Origin: an uncultured Verrucomicrobia subdivision 3 bacterium
Lineage (GTDB): Bacteria > Verrucomicrobiota > Verrucomicrobiia > Limisphaerales > UBA11358
Direction: 5' to 3'
DNA: 64,000 nt
Assembly (NCBI GenBank): GCA_903875465.1
Contig: CAIQWB010000029.1
Location: 1-64,000 of the forward strand
Position 1 is the stretch's first letter. The number at the start of each line of letters is the position of its first letter. Positions 1 through 7,980 of this stretch are shown here, piece by piece. The notes beneath the pieces are model-generated. The model had not been told where the DNA came from. It worked only from the letters and a program-made list of their open reading frames with translations, and searched no databases. The position numbers and the translations under genes were made by a program.

Positions 1-7
1 AATTGGT

Positions 8-91
8 AGGCGCACCGTTTGGTCCGCCTCCTGTTGAGGCGCGGGAACTTGTTTTGGTTTCATCACCACAAGCCCGCCAGACGGTGCGCCT
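8..91. repeat. 84-bp element with 11-bp terminal inverted repeats
   Basis: Positions 8-18 (AGGCGCACCGT) and 81-91 (ACGGTGCGCCT) are perfect inverted repeats. With one mismatch the similarity continues for about four more bases inward. A smaller hairpin lies inside, with arms GCCTC and GAGGC near 27-41. The element starts five bases beyond the stop codon of the shortened NamZ-like gene, which runs leftward into it. It could be a transcription terminator with a long loop, a REP/MITE-like repeat, or the scar of an event that cut the gene short. No flanking target duplication is visible, and the left side is close to the window edge. Confidence 0.5.
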
Positions 92-95
92 CTTT

Positions 96-1124
96 TCAAG
101 CTGAATCGTTCCGGCTTAGTTCCCGCATGACCGCCAGCAGCAGCAGGCTGGTGCGTAGCGGTTGAAAGCTCTGGCGTTCGGTCACATGCAACTGAACCCC
201 GCCGCACCCCTGGCCGGCGTGTTTTTGAAAGGTGGGTTTAAATTGGGTGGGGCGGAAAATTACGCCGGGCAGGCATTCGGCATTCAAACGACCCGCCAGC
301 CGGGTGGCGTCCAGCCAGGGGGCGCCGCAGAGTTCAAATGGCCGGGTGGTGCCCCGGCCCTCGGAGAGGTTGGTGCCTTCGAGGAGGCATTGGCCGGGAT
401 AGACTACGGCGGTGTCTACCGTGGGCATGTTGGGGGAGGGCAGGACCCAAGGCAGGCCGGTTTCCTCGAAGTACATGGCTCGGTGCCAACCGGCGCAGGC
501 AATAATGTCAATCCCGGCTTTGTCCAGGCCCCGGGCGGTTTGGTAAAACCGCGCCAGTTCCCCCATGGTCAGGCCATGCCGGGTGGCGAGGTTGTGCGGT
601 CCCACAAAACTTGCAAAGCCCGCCTGGAGGGCGGGTCCTTCCACTTGCAGCCCGCCGATGGGATTGGGGCGGTCCAGCACCAGCACCCGCAGCCCAATGG
701 CCTGGGCGGCCTCCAGGCAATACAGCATGGTGGCTTGAAAGGTATAATAACGACTGCCGATGTCTTGCAGGTCGATCACCAGCACATCGAGCCCGGCGAG
801 TTGCGCGGCGGTGGGGCGGAGGCTATCCACCGTCGCCCCGTAAAGACTGATCACCCGCGGGCCAGGCCGGGTGATCGTTTCCGCCTGCCCGCTGGATTCG
901 GCCACCGGCTCCAGATCCTGGGCCTGACCCAGCCAGCCATGTTCAGGTCCAAACACGGCCGCCAGGGTCACGCCGGGGGCGGTGCCGAGCAAATCGGCGG
1001 CATGGCGCAATGAGGCATCCACTGAGGCCGGATGCGCCACCAGCCCCACCCGCAGGCCGCGCAGGCGTTTAAATTGTTCGGCTGCCAAAATATCCAATCC
1101 GGTTTTTACACGATTCATGATCAT
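96..1124 (-). CDS. DUF1343 protein, NamZ-like exo-beta-N-acetylmuramidase, short at the C-terminus
   Basis: The 342-residue product matches the DUF1343 family: an N-terminal TGLDIL start, VGLVAHPASVD near residue 28, FGPEHGW near 58, and the Asp-rich VLVIDLQDIGSRYYTF segment near 115. NamZ of this family removes terminal N-acetylmuramic acid from peptidoglycan fragments during wall recycling. No signal peptide is seen, so a cytoplasmic place is likely. Family members usually run to about 390-420 residues, with a Tyr/Glu-rich tail after the last helix; this one stops after VMRELSRNDSA, so roughly 60 residues appear to be missing. An ATG two codons in (1118) is an equally good start. It begins 4 bp after the upstream secreted-protein gene and is probably co-transcribed with it. 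Family assignment is firm; activity is uncertain because of the missing end. Confidence 0.8.
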   Translation of the reverse strand: MIMNRVKTGLDILAAEQFKRLRGLRVGLVAHPASVDASLRHAADLLGTAPGVTLAAVFGPEHGWLGQAQDLEPVAESSGQAETITRPGPRVISLYGATVDSLRPTAAQLAGLDVLVIDLQDIGSRYYTFQATMLYCLEAAQAIGLRVLVLDRPNPIGGLQVEGPALQAGFASFVGPHNLATRHGLTMGELARFYQTARGLDKAGIDIIACAGWHRAMYFEETGLPWVLPSPNMPTVDTAVVYPGQCLLEGTNLSEGRGTTRPFELCGAPWLDATRLAGRLNAECLPGVIFRPTQFKPTFQKHAGQGCGGVQLHVTERQSFQPLRTSLLLLAVMRELSRNDSA

Positions 1125-1128
1125 TTAA

Positions 1129-3801
1129 TCAAGGCCCTGAGCGCGCACGAAAATAGCGTTGCGCGTCGTTGGTTACCGCCCCGGTCGTAAATTGCCAGGT
1201 GCCATTAGTGGCCACCAGGGTGGTCAGCGAGGTCCAGTGGAACATATCGGTCGACGTTTCCAAAATATAATAGCCGCCGGCATCGCCCACGGCGGACCAT
1301 TGCAGGGTCTGGTCGGGCAACGCGCTTACCGTGGTGAACTGGGCCGGGGCGGCGGGCAGGAGGGTTAGCAGGGCGTTGCTGCTGCGGAGGCTTCCCGCCA
1401 GATTGGTCACCAGCACCGAATAAGTGCCAGCCTGGTTGGTTTGGACGCCGGTCAGGGCATAGGTGGCATTCGTTGCCCCGGGAATGGGCACGGCGTTGCG
1501 CCGCCATTGGTAGGCGGGGGCGGGCAGCCCGCTGGCCGTCACCGTAAAGGCCGCCGCTCCGGCCACTTTCACGCTCACATTGGCGGGTTGGGCGGTAATC
1601 GTCGGGGCCACGGCGGGCACTTCCACGCGCAGATTGTCCACGAGGCCGAAGCTGAGGTTGGTATTGTCCGTGAGGGAGGCAATGGGATCCCAAAAACCGA
1701 CGCAAATATTGGAGGCGGTGAAGGTGGCATTGGAAATGGTGGCCAGACGCGTGCCATCCACGGACCAGTCCACAGTCGTGCCGCGGCGGGACACGATGAA
1801 GTCATGCCAGCCGAGGCCCAAAGTGCCGGCATTCAGGGCACCGGTTTGTTGCGCGTAAGTGGTTTGTTGGAGTGCGGGTGCGGCGGCACCGGTGGGGAAG
1901 GTGGTGAGGTAATAGTTGTTGGCATTATCGCGCGCGGTTGAGTCGGTGCCGGCTGCGTAATCGCCCGAGGCAGAGCCCAGCAAAGCCGGGCCGGCATACG
2001 CGCAGTAATCGCCCAAGGTGGTGGAGGTGCCACTTACCCCGCCATCACCATCGGCCGAGAAAAAATAGCCGTCGGCGGTGGTGCCCGCGCCGGTCCATTC
2101 CGTGCGGTTGCCCGCGGTGCCCAGGCCGGCGATCAAAAATTCCGTGGAACTCGCCCCGCCGGCGGGCAGGGGGCCGTTTACATTAATCCAGCCATCAAAG
2201 TGCAGCCGATAGTCCCCGGAAAAGGTTTGGCTGGCGGGCGAGATCGACAGGGCCGCCACCGTTCCCAGGGTCAGGTTGGCCTTGAGCTGCACTCCCTTGG
2301 TGGTACCGCCGGATGAATGCGGGGCGGATGGAATGCCCAGCTTGGAATAATCAAAACCAAAGGCAACGGCGGTGTCGCTGGAGCTGCGGTTGACGAGCCA
2401 GTTGGCGGCGGAATTGGTCTCGAAATTATCGGCAAACACGGTGGCCTGGGGCGGGTACACCACCAGCGTGACCGGACTGCTGGTGGCGCTGCCATATAGA
2501 TTGGTGACTAGCACGGTAACATTCCCGGAGTTGCTGGCCTGGGCATTGGTCAGGGTAAGGCTCGCATTCGTGGCTCCGGGAAGGGGGGTGCCGTTAAACA
2601 GCCATTGGTAGGACAGTGGCGCGGAGCCGGTGGCGGTGGCGGCAAAGCTGGCGCTGGCCCCGGCCTCGCAGACGGGACTACGGACTGGCTGGGGCACGAG
2701 GTAAGGCGGGAGATTGGAGCTGTTGCCAACGTTGGCGGCGCCCACGGCGGCATCCATGTCCGCCGTGCGCTCCTGGGCATCCCAGAAACTCACGCCGGCA
2801 TAGCCGGCCACCGTTGCCTTGGGGGTGTTGGTTTGCAGAGCATAAAGAAACTGCGTGATCTGAGCGCCGGTCACCGGGGTATAAGACTGGGCCAGGGGCA
2901 CGATGGGCTTGATGGCATTGGTGTTGAAGCCCGTGAGGGTGTTTTGCCAGGTGCGCCACTGGCTGTTCATATTGACCACCATGGTGGCTGGCGTTATTCC
3001 AATGGCCCCCCAATAATCCTGGGGCATCACGGCGTCGCAGTTGGTGCCAAATTCCAAATACGGAAATCCGGAGTGGGAATTGATGTAAGGGAAGGGCGCA
3101 TGGGCCAGAAAACGGGTGGGATAACTGGCTTTGATGGTGTGGGCGTAGAGCGTGGCATCCGCGCGGCGGGTGGCGTTGGTTTCGTATTCAATCTCGGCGT
3201 CGATGATCAAGCCGTCCGCCCCCAGATTCAGCGCGTTCAAGGCCACGTTGATCTCGCCGTTGATATTGGCGGCCTGGGTGCTGCCGCTGCCATAGACTTT
3301 CGAGTTGTTCCCATAGACATACGCCCAGCCAAATATTTTCAGCCCGGCGGCATGCGCCCGGGTAATCAAATCGCTGCTAAATTGGGTATAGATCGAGCCG
3401 GCGTCCCCGCACTTGACGGTGATCCACTGCATGCCCAGCGCCTGCTCGTAATCCACCACCTGCTGCACAGTGGTCACCCCCAAGTGACTCATGGTGGTGT
3501 TCATTTGCCAAATCCAGTCGCCCTTGCCCAAATTTGCCGGATCCACCCCGTTATCCAAAAGGATCGACGGCTGGGCGCGCGGGATCGGGGCGGTGGTCGG
3601 GGCTGGAATTGTATTGGTGGTTTCCGCCGTGTGGTTCGCGGAATCGACCCCGGGCGGCGGCCAGGCGCCATTATGGGTGCGGCGATAGTAGAGCTGGGCG
3701 TCCGCCGGGGTGGTTTGGGCGGGGGCGGTTGACGTGGCTGCGATTAAGCCGGTCAGCAGCCCCAGGCCTTGAGCGGAAACTCGGATAAACCGGAGAAACA
3801 T
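1129..3801 (-). CDS. Secreted multidomain protein: TIM-barrel-like domain, two Ig-like domains, concanavalin-like domain
   Basis: About 890 residues. The ATG at 3801 is chosen because it is followed at once by a signal peptide (MFLRFIRVSAQG, a hydrophobic core, then an A-x-A-type site before QTTPADAQ); a GTG at 3852 would add 17 polar residues. Residues about 80-370 look like a (beta/alpha)8 glycosidase-type domain, with strands such as WITVKCGDAG, KIFGWAYVYG and DGLIIDAEIEYE; the acidic pair in that last strand could be catalytic. An Ig-like domain follows (about 375-455), then a concanavalin/LamG-like segment (about 465-735), a second Ig-like domain (about 740-820), and the short C-terminal module common in Verrucomicrobiota exported proteins (ILETSTDMFHWTSL). 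The substrate is unknown; a polysaccharide is a guess. Four bp separate it from the NamZ-like gene. Confidence 0.7.
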   Translation of the reverse strand: MFLRFIRVSAQGLGLLTGLIAATSTAPAQTTPADAQLYYRRTHNGAWPPPGVDSANHTAETTNTIPAPTTAPIPRAQPSILLDNGVDPANLGKGDWIWQMNTTMSHLGVTTVQQVVDYEQALGMQWITVKCGDAGSIYTQFSSDLITRAHAAGLKIFGWAYVYGNNSKVYGSGSTQAANINGEINVALNALNLGADGLIIDAEIEYETNATRRADATLYAHTIKASYPTRFLAHAPFPYINSHSGFPYLEFGTNCDAVMPQDYWGAIGITPATMVVNMNSQWRTWQNTLTGFNTNAIKPIVPLAQSYTPVTGAQITQFLYALQTNTPKATVAGYAGVSFWDAQERTADMDAAVGAANVGNSSNLPPYLVPQPVRSPVCEAGASASFAATATGSAPLSYQWLFNGTPLPGATNASLTLTNAQASNSGNVTVLVTNLYGSATSSPVTLVVYPPQATVFADNFETNSAANWLVNRSSSDTAVAFGFDYSKLGIPSAPHSSGGTTKGVQLKANLTLGTVAALSISPASQTFSGDYRLHFDGWINVNGPLPAGGASSTEFLIAGLGTAGNRTEWTGAGTTADGYFFSADGDGGVSGTSTTLGDYCAYAGPALLGSASGDYAAGTDSTARDNANNYYLTTFPTGAAAPALQQTTYAQQTGALNAGTLGLGWHDFIVSRRGTTVDWSVDGTRLATISNATFTASNICVGFWDPIASLTDNTNLSFGLVDNLRVEVPAVAPTITAQPANVSVKVAGAAAFTVTASGLPAPAYQWRRNAVPIPGATNATYALTGVQTNQAGTYSVLVTNLAGSLRSSNALLTLLPAAPAQFTTVSALPDQTLQWSAVGDAGGYYILETSTDMFHWTSLTTLVATNGTWQFTTGAVTNDAQRYFRARSGP

Positions 3802-3855
3802 ATTCTTGCGACGATGGTTATTGCAGGGGGTAAATAATTCGGCTCTGGGCACCGG

Positions 3856-4176
3856 CTAGAGTTTTGTTTTTAGCTTTTTTTGTTTTCTTCGTTCAATCCA
3901 GTAGTCCGGCCGCCTCCTCCCATCAGCGATGGCCAGAATCCAAATGGTGTCATCCCAGATGTCATAGGCGATATAATAGGCAAAAACCCGCAAATTAACT
4001 CTCCGGTATCCCTTGGGCCGGAGGCGCGGCAATTCCGGGTTTAAGCCAATCCACTGAATGGCCGCACGAATCTCTTCTTTCAGGCGCAAACCCAGGCCCG
4101 ATTCGATTTCCTGATAGTAAGCAATGGCTTCGGTGAGTTCTTGTTCCGCCGCCTCGATAATCTCGATTTTCCTCAT
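3856..4176 (-). CDS. RelE/ParE-family toxin
   Basis: A 106-residue basic protein with the ParE/RelE layout: an N-terminal helical part containing EAAEQELTEAIAYYQE, a central IEFNPELPRLRPKG-like stretch (here LNPELPRLRPKGYRR), and C-terminal strands with FAYYIAYDIWDD and IWILAIADGRRRPDYW. Members inhibit gyrase (ParE) or cut mRNA at the ribosome (RelE); which applies here cannot be read from the sequence. Its ATG overlaps the stop of the upstream antitoxin gene (ATGA, 4173-4176), the usual sign of translational coupling in such pairs. The tail KQKKLKTKL is strongly basic. The call as a toxin of this superfamily is good. Confidence 0.85.
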   Translation of the reverse strand: MRKIEIIEAAEQELTEAIAYYQEIESGLGLRLKEEIRAAIQWIGLNPELPRLRPKGYRRVNLRVFAYYIAYDIWDDTIWILAIADGRRRPDYWIERRKQKKLKTKL

Positions 4177-4406
4177 TGAAACCGATGGTCCAGGTCGGCA
4201 AATACTTGATCAAAACTCCGGGAAAGAGGAGTGCCCGCCCGGACAGTCTGCATACGCCGCGCTATCTCATTATCCCAAGCCTCCTCAGTTTGAGGTGAAA
4301 AATCGGCATCTGCCGCCGTCGTATCCAGCAGCATGCGGGCGAGGGTCAGACGTTGTGGGGTTGGTAATTCCAAGGCGTCGCGGGCCAAATCGGAAAGCAC
4401 TCTCAT
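4173..4406 (-). CDS. Addiction-module antitoxin (CHP02574-type)
   Basis: This small acidic protein pairs with the ParE-like toxin, whose start overlaps its stop. The core LARDALELPTPQRLTLARMLLD followed by an acidic EEAWDNEIARRM helix matches the 'addiction module component' antitoxins usually found beside ParE toxins. The ATG at 4406 gives 77 residues, the normal family length, and is preferred; an ATG at 4466 would add 20 residues that look unstructured. No DNA-binding ribbon-helix-helix motif was recognised. The pair is expected to be autoregulated from the spacer upstream of 4406, but no operator was identified. Confidence 0.75.
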   Translation of the reverse strand: MRVLSDLARDALELPTPQRLTLARMLLDTTAADADFSPQTEEAWDNEIARRMQTVRAGTPLSRSFDQVFADLDHRFQ

Positions 4407-4874
4407 GGGGAGCAAACTACTCGCTGATGGTTGATTGTCGAGCGGTTTTTCGACAACCAGGGCCAAGGATTGGCAGTTTTTCCAGCCTTCGACGCTGACA
4501 TTTTCCAGCCCCCCGCTTTACCGAACCTTCATCTGCCAGACAGTTGTTAGTAGTGGGTGGGGCGGGCAACTTCGAATTTGCCGATTTGAACCAAGTGGTT
4601 GGGTTTAAAAAAACTGGCCGGCGTGAGGCGCCGGCCAGTTTTCGATCACCGTACCAAATTTATCGGGACAGACGGCGACGCTGTCCCGTTGATTGAGAAG
4701 AATCTTTTGTCGGTTTGCCGTCGCCGCCGACTCAAGACTTCATGGTCAGATATCAATTTGACTTCTTCTCCGGGAATTTGTTCAAAAATTCTCAGAAAAT
4801 ATAATCCTGCCCGATTTCACGCCAACGCAAGCTTGACGCTGCCCCTTGGTCTCACCCATGTTTTGGATCTCTAA
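4407..4874. other. Intergenic region between divergent genes
   Basis: About 470 bp separate the leftward toxin-antitoxin pair from the rightward GH1 gene. A 91-codon reading frame on plus (4599-4874) shows no family resemblance and crosses the hairpin at 4610-4642, so it is not called. Apart from that hairpin and an AT-rich stretch near 4770-4810 that may hold the GH1 promoter, nothing specific was recognised. Confidence 0.5.
4610..4642. terminator. Perfect 14-bp hairpin flanked by A and T runs, terminator-like in both directions
   Basis: The arm 4610-4623 (AAAACTGGCCGGCG) pairs perfectly with 4629-4642 around a 5-nt loop (TGAGG). The outer AAAA/TTTT pairs, preceded by more A residues, give a U-tract for leftward transcripts and a short one for rightward transcripts. 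It lies between two divergently transcribed genes, where neither needs a terminator at this place. Confidence 0.65.
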
Positions 4875-6143
4875 ATGAAGCCCACCGGTGGTAAAAACGG
4901 GGTTTTGAGCTTTCCCTCACAATTTTTGTGGGGTACAGCCACTTCGCCTACTCAGGTGGAAGGTCATATTACCAACGAATGGACGGATCACGTTGCCCGC
5001 GATGGGCGCACGTGCCATCCCGCCTGCGATAGTTACCACCGTTACCCTGAGGATATTGAATGGATGGTTCGGTTGGGCGTAAAAGCCTATCGCATGGGGA
5101 TCGAATGGTCCCGGCTCCAATCAGGACCGGGCGCACCGTTGAATCAAACCGAACTTTATCGTTACATAGATCAATTAGACCGGCTCAAAGCTGCCGGTAT
5201 TGAGCCGATGGTGGTCCTCCACCACTTTTCCAATCCACTCTGGATCACGCAGGCCGGTGGTTGGGAAAATCCCGCCACGGTCACCGCTTTCGTGACTTAT
5301 GCCACCCAACTGGCCACCGCCCTGCGCGGCCGGGTCCGCATCTGGAACACGTTCAACGAACCGGACACCTATGCCTCCTGCTCGTATTTGATCGGCGAAT
5401 TTCCACCGGAACAAAAATGGCGTTTTAGGGCCTATCGCCGGGTGGTGTGCCACATGGCGGAGGCGCATGGCCAAATCTGCCCCATCCTGCGGCAAATTGG
5501 TTCGTCGGCCGGGCCGGTGGAGGTGGGATTTTCCAAAAACTGGACCACCTTTGCCGCCTACCATCCTTGGGCCCCGTGGGATCAGGCGATTGCCGGGCTG
5601 AGTCACGAAATATTCAACCAATTTGTGCTGCGCAGCTTTCTTGGGGGCAAGCGCGGGGAGGTCTCCACGTTTCTGGGCGTAAACTATTATGGCCGGGTCC
5701 GTTATCGTCACACCCGGCCGTTAATTCCCACTTTTGGCTATTTCCATGACCAGCTCAACGCCCTGGGGGTGTATTGCGACGACATGTTTGAACGCCACCC
5801 GGCCGGCATGGCCCCCGCCCTCAAGGAAATGCAGCAACGGTATCACCTGCCCATTTACGTGACCGAACACGGCTCCGCCTCCGCTGATGAGGGTTTTCGC
5901 GAGCGCGATTTGCAAGAAAATCTCCAGGCTTTGCACGCCGCCATGGCCGGCGGGGTGGAGGTGCGGGGTTTTTTCTACTGGTCCCTGCTGGATAATTTCG
6001 AATGGCAATTTGGTTATGCCAAAAAATTCGGCCTGATCAGCGTGGATTTTGCCGACCCCAGCCTGCCACGAGCGATGAAACCCCTCGGTGAAATCTACCG
6101 GCAAATCTGCCTGGCCAACGCCGTCGCCCAGTCTAGCCCTTAA
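4875..6143 (+). CDS. Glycoside hydrolase family 1 (beta-glucosidase/beta-galactosidase type)
   Basis: A 422-residue cytoplasmic-type protein without signal peptide. The N-terminal FLWGTATSPTQVEG is the GH1 signature region. The acid/base Glu is E162 in NTFNEPD and the nucleophile is E331 in YVTEHGSA; both are present, so a retaining beta-glycosidase is expected. WSLLDNFEW near residue 377 supplies the usual aglycone and substrate-binding residues. The length is slightly under the common 440-480. Specificity among beta-glucosides, galactosides and related sugars cannot be told. The start directly follows an in-frame stop and no strong ribosome-binding site is seen. The gene stands alone, with 118 bp before ruvX. 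Confidence 0.9.
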   Translation: MKPTGGKNGVLSFPSQFLWGTATSPTQVEGHITNEWTDHVARDGRTCHPACDSYHRYPEDIEWMVRLGVKAYRMGIEWSRLQSGPGAPLNQTELYRYIDQLDRLKAAGIEPMVVLHHFSNPLWITQAGGWENPATVTAFVTYATQLATALRGRVRIWNTFNEPDTYASCSYLIGEFPPEQKWRFRAYRRVVCHMAEAHGQICPILRQIGSSAGPVEVGFSKNWTTFAAYHPWAPWDQAIAGLSHEIFNQFVLRSFLGGKRGEVSTFLGVNYYGRVRYRHTRPLIPTFGYFHDQLNALGVYCDDMFERHPAGMAPALKEMQQRYHLPIYVTEHGSASADEGFRERDLQENLQALHAAMAGGVEVRGFFYWSLLDNFEWQFGYAKKFGLISVDFADPSLPRAMKPLGEIYRQICLANAVAQSSP

Positions 6144-6261
6144 TCCAGCCGGCCAAGTTCACGAGGGGAGTGAGGGTACCCTAACAGCCCTGGCGGGCCA
6201 CCCGGCCAAAAAACGAAATCGACTCGCCACCCGTTGATTTTCTGGCAGGATACGAGCTGAC

Positions 6262-6690
6262 ATGCGCATTTTAGCCCTTGATCATGGAACCAAACGCATT
6301 GGTGTGGCGGTCAGCGATGAGACCCGCACCATCGCGCTGCCCATTGAATACATTCTTACGGAACCTTTTGCCGCATTTCTTGACCGCCTTAAAAAACTGA
6401 TCGTGGACAAGGAAGTCGACCTTATTCTGGTCGGTTTGCCGCGCAACATGAATGGCAGTCATGGTCCAGCAGTGCAAAAGGTGGAGGCATTTGTCGCGGT
6501 GTTGCGCAACGCGGTGACGGTGCCCATCAAAACACTCGATGAGCGACTGACTTCCTCCCAGGCCAATCGCATTTTGATTCAGGGCGGTGTCCGCCGCGAC
6601 CAGCGCAAGGAAAAGGTGGATCAAATGGCCGCCGCCATCCTGCTGCAAAGCTATCTTGATGCCCAGCCCCTCCCGCCGGCGGCCGGATGA
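6262..6690 (+). CDS. ruvX: YqgF/RuvX: putative pre-16S rRNA nuclease / Holliday junction resolvase
   Basis: The 142-residue product begins ILALDHGTKRIGVAVSDE, the RNase H-like first strand with its catalytic Asp (LALD). A second acidic site lies in KTLDERLTS (about residue 94) and the third in KEKVDQMAAAILLQSYLD near 118, completing the YqgF triad. Family members are named as a Holliday junction resolvase but act in E. coli as a nuclease maturing the 16S rRNA 5' end. Length is typical. It is followed after 10 bp by truA and then trmL with an overlap, giving a small RNA-processing and modification operon. Confidence 0.93.
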   Translation: MRILALDHGTKRIGVAVSDETRTIALPIEYILTEPFAAFLDRLKKLIVDKEVDLILVGLPRNMNGSHGPAVQKVEAFVAVLRNAVTVPIKTLDERLTSSQANRILIQGGVRRDQRKEKVDQMAAAILLQSYLDAQPLPPAAG

Positions 6691-6700
6691 AGGTTGCGCG

Positions 6701-7516
6701 ATGGAAAATCTGAAATTCAAACTGACGATTGCTTACGATGGCACTGCCTACCAAGGCTGGCAGGTGCAGAAAATCGGGACGGGTGTGCAGGAGAAAATTG
6801 AACAGGCGCTGGGTAAATTATATCCCAGCGTTAAACGCATTCATAGCTCGAGCCGGACCGACACCGGGGTTCACGCCCTCGGCATGATTGCCCATGTGGA
6901 AATCCCGCGGGCGGAATTCAAGTTTCCGGACGCGCGGCTGGCCCTGGCCTTGAACGCCTTCCTGCCGGATGACATTCGCATCCTTGAGGCGGTGCGGGTT
7001 CCCGCCGCATTTCACGCCCGTTTCGATGCCATTGGGAAACAGTACCGCTATTACGTGTGGAATCACCATGCGATGAATCCGCTGCTCTACCAGCGCGCCT
7101 GGCATTTTCCGGTGACATTAGACCCCGCCCGGATGCGCGCGGCCGCCCGGATGATTGTGGGCCGCCGGGATTTTAAATCGTTCGCCGGCACCCGCGAATA
7201 TGAAATGAAATCCAATGTCCGCACCCTGACGCGCTGCGACCTGCGGAAGCAGGGGCCGCTGTATACCTTTACCATCGAAGGCGACGGATTCCTTTACAAA
7301 ATGTGCCGGGGCATTGTGGGCACGCTGGTGCAGGTGGGGCAGGGGAAGATTCCGTTGGAAGAGGTCGCCACGATTCTGACCAGCCGCGACCGGACCGTGG
7401 CGGGCATGACGGCACCGGCGCATGGGCTGGTGCTGCAAGAGGTGTTTTATCCCACGCGCCAACGCCGCACCCTGACTACGGAACCATCGCCCGCCACCGC
7501 GCCCACCCCCGCATGA
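6701..7516 (+). CDS. truA: tRNA pseudouridine(38-40) synthase TruA
   Basis: The ATG at 6701 is used, ten bases after ruvX; an upstream in-frame start at 6587 would run through ruvX and adds nothing recognisable. The 271-residue protein starts KLTIAYDGTAYQGWQ, as TruA does, and has the catalytic Asp in SSRTDTGVHA (about residue 54). Further family blocks are FHARFDAIGKQYRYY, FKSFAG and GDGFLYKMCRGIVGTLVQVG. It converts uridines 38-40 of the tRNA anticodon stem-loop to pseudouridine. Its stop overlaps the start of trmL (ATGA, 7513-7516), so the two are translationally coupled. Confidence 0.95.
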   Translation: MENLKFKLTIAYDGTAYQGWQVQKIGTGVQEKIEQALGKLYPSVKRIHSSSRTDTGVHALGMIAHVEIPRAEFKFPDARLALALNAFLPDDIRILEAVRVPAAFHARFDAIGKQYRYYVWNHHAMNPLLYQRAWHFPVTLDPARMRAAARMIVGRRDFKSFAGTREYEMKSNVRTLTRCDLRKQGPLYTFTIEGDGFLYKMCRGIVGTLVQVGQGKIPLEEVATILTSRDRTVAGMTAPAHGLVLQEVFYPTRQRRTLTTEPSPATAPTPA

Positions 7517-7977
7517 ATATTGTCCTCGTGGAACCCGAAATCCCCCCCAACACGGGCAATGTGGCCCGGCTGTGTGCGGTGACCAACAGCACGCTGCATC
7601 TGATTGAGCCTTTCGGTTTCAAACTGGATGATGCCTCGCTCAAGCGGGCGGGCATGGATTACTGGCAGCAGGTGCGCTGGCAGCGCTGGCCCGGCTGGCG
7701 GGCCTTTGCGGATCAACTCCCGCACGCGGCACGCCTGTGGTTTATTGAGTCCGATGGTCCGCAAAAATACAGCGACGTGGTGTATGGCCCGGATGATTAT
7801 CTGGTGTTTGGCCGGGAGACGGCCGGCTTGCCCCAAGCGTTGCTGGCAGAAAATCCCACGTGCTGGTTGCGGTTGCCGATGTTCAACCCAGCTTCGCGGT
7901 CGCTGAACTTGTCGAATTGTGTTGCGCTGGTTTTGTACGAGGCATTGCGACAGCAGGGCTTTCCGGGGGAGATTTAA
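7513..7977 (+). CDS. trmL: tRNA (cytidine/uridine-34 2'-O)-methyltransferase TrmL
   Basis: This 154-residue SPOUT-class methyltransferase opens with NIVLVEPEIPPNTGNVARLC and contains the knot motifs LVFGRETAGLP and LRLPMFNPASRSLNLSN, all standard for TrmL (YibK). It uses S-adenosylmethionine to methylate the 2'-OH of the wobble nucleotide in certain tRNA-Leu species. Length matches the family. The gene closes the ruvX-truA-trmL operon, and its stop lies 3 bp from the stop of the convergent prepilin gene with no hairpin between them. Confidence 0.94.
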   Translation: MNIVLVEPEIPPNTGNVARLCAVTNSTLHLIEPFGFKLDDASLKRAGMDYWQQVRWQRWPGWRAFADQLPHAARLWFIESDGPQKYSDVVYGPDDYLVFGRETAGLPQALLAENPTCWLRLPMFNPASRSLNLSNCVALVLYEALRQQGFPGEI

Positions 7978-7980
7978 TCC

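Noticed and set aside
162-1013. 283-codon open frame on plus opposite the NamZ-like gene
   Set aside because: It is the antisense shadow of a GC-rich gene, is Gly/Gln-rich without any domain, and the minus frame matches a known family throughout.
2605-3732. 375-codon open frame on plus opposite the secreted multidomain gene
   Set aside because: Low-complexity Gly-rich translation with no family pattern; the minus frame shows a signal peptide and several domains.
4599-4874. 91-codon frame directly before the GH1 gene
   Set aside because: Runs through a strong hairpin, has no ribosome-binding site or family resemblance, and is rich in Arg/Ser as expected of noncoding sequence.
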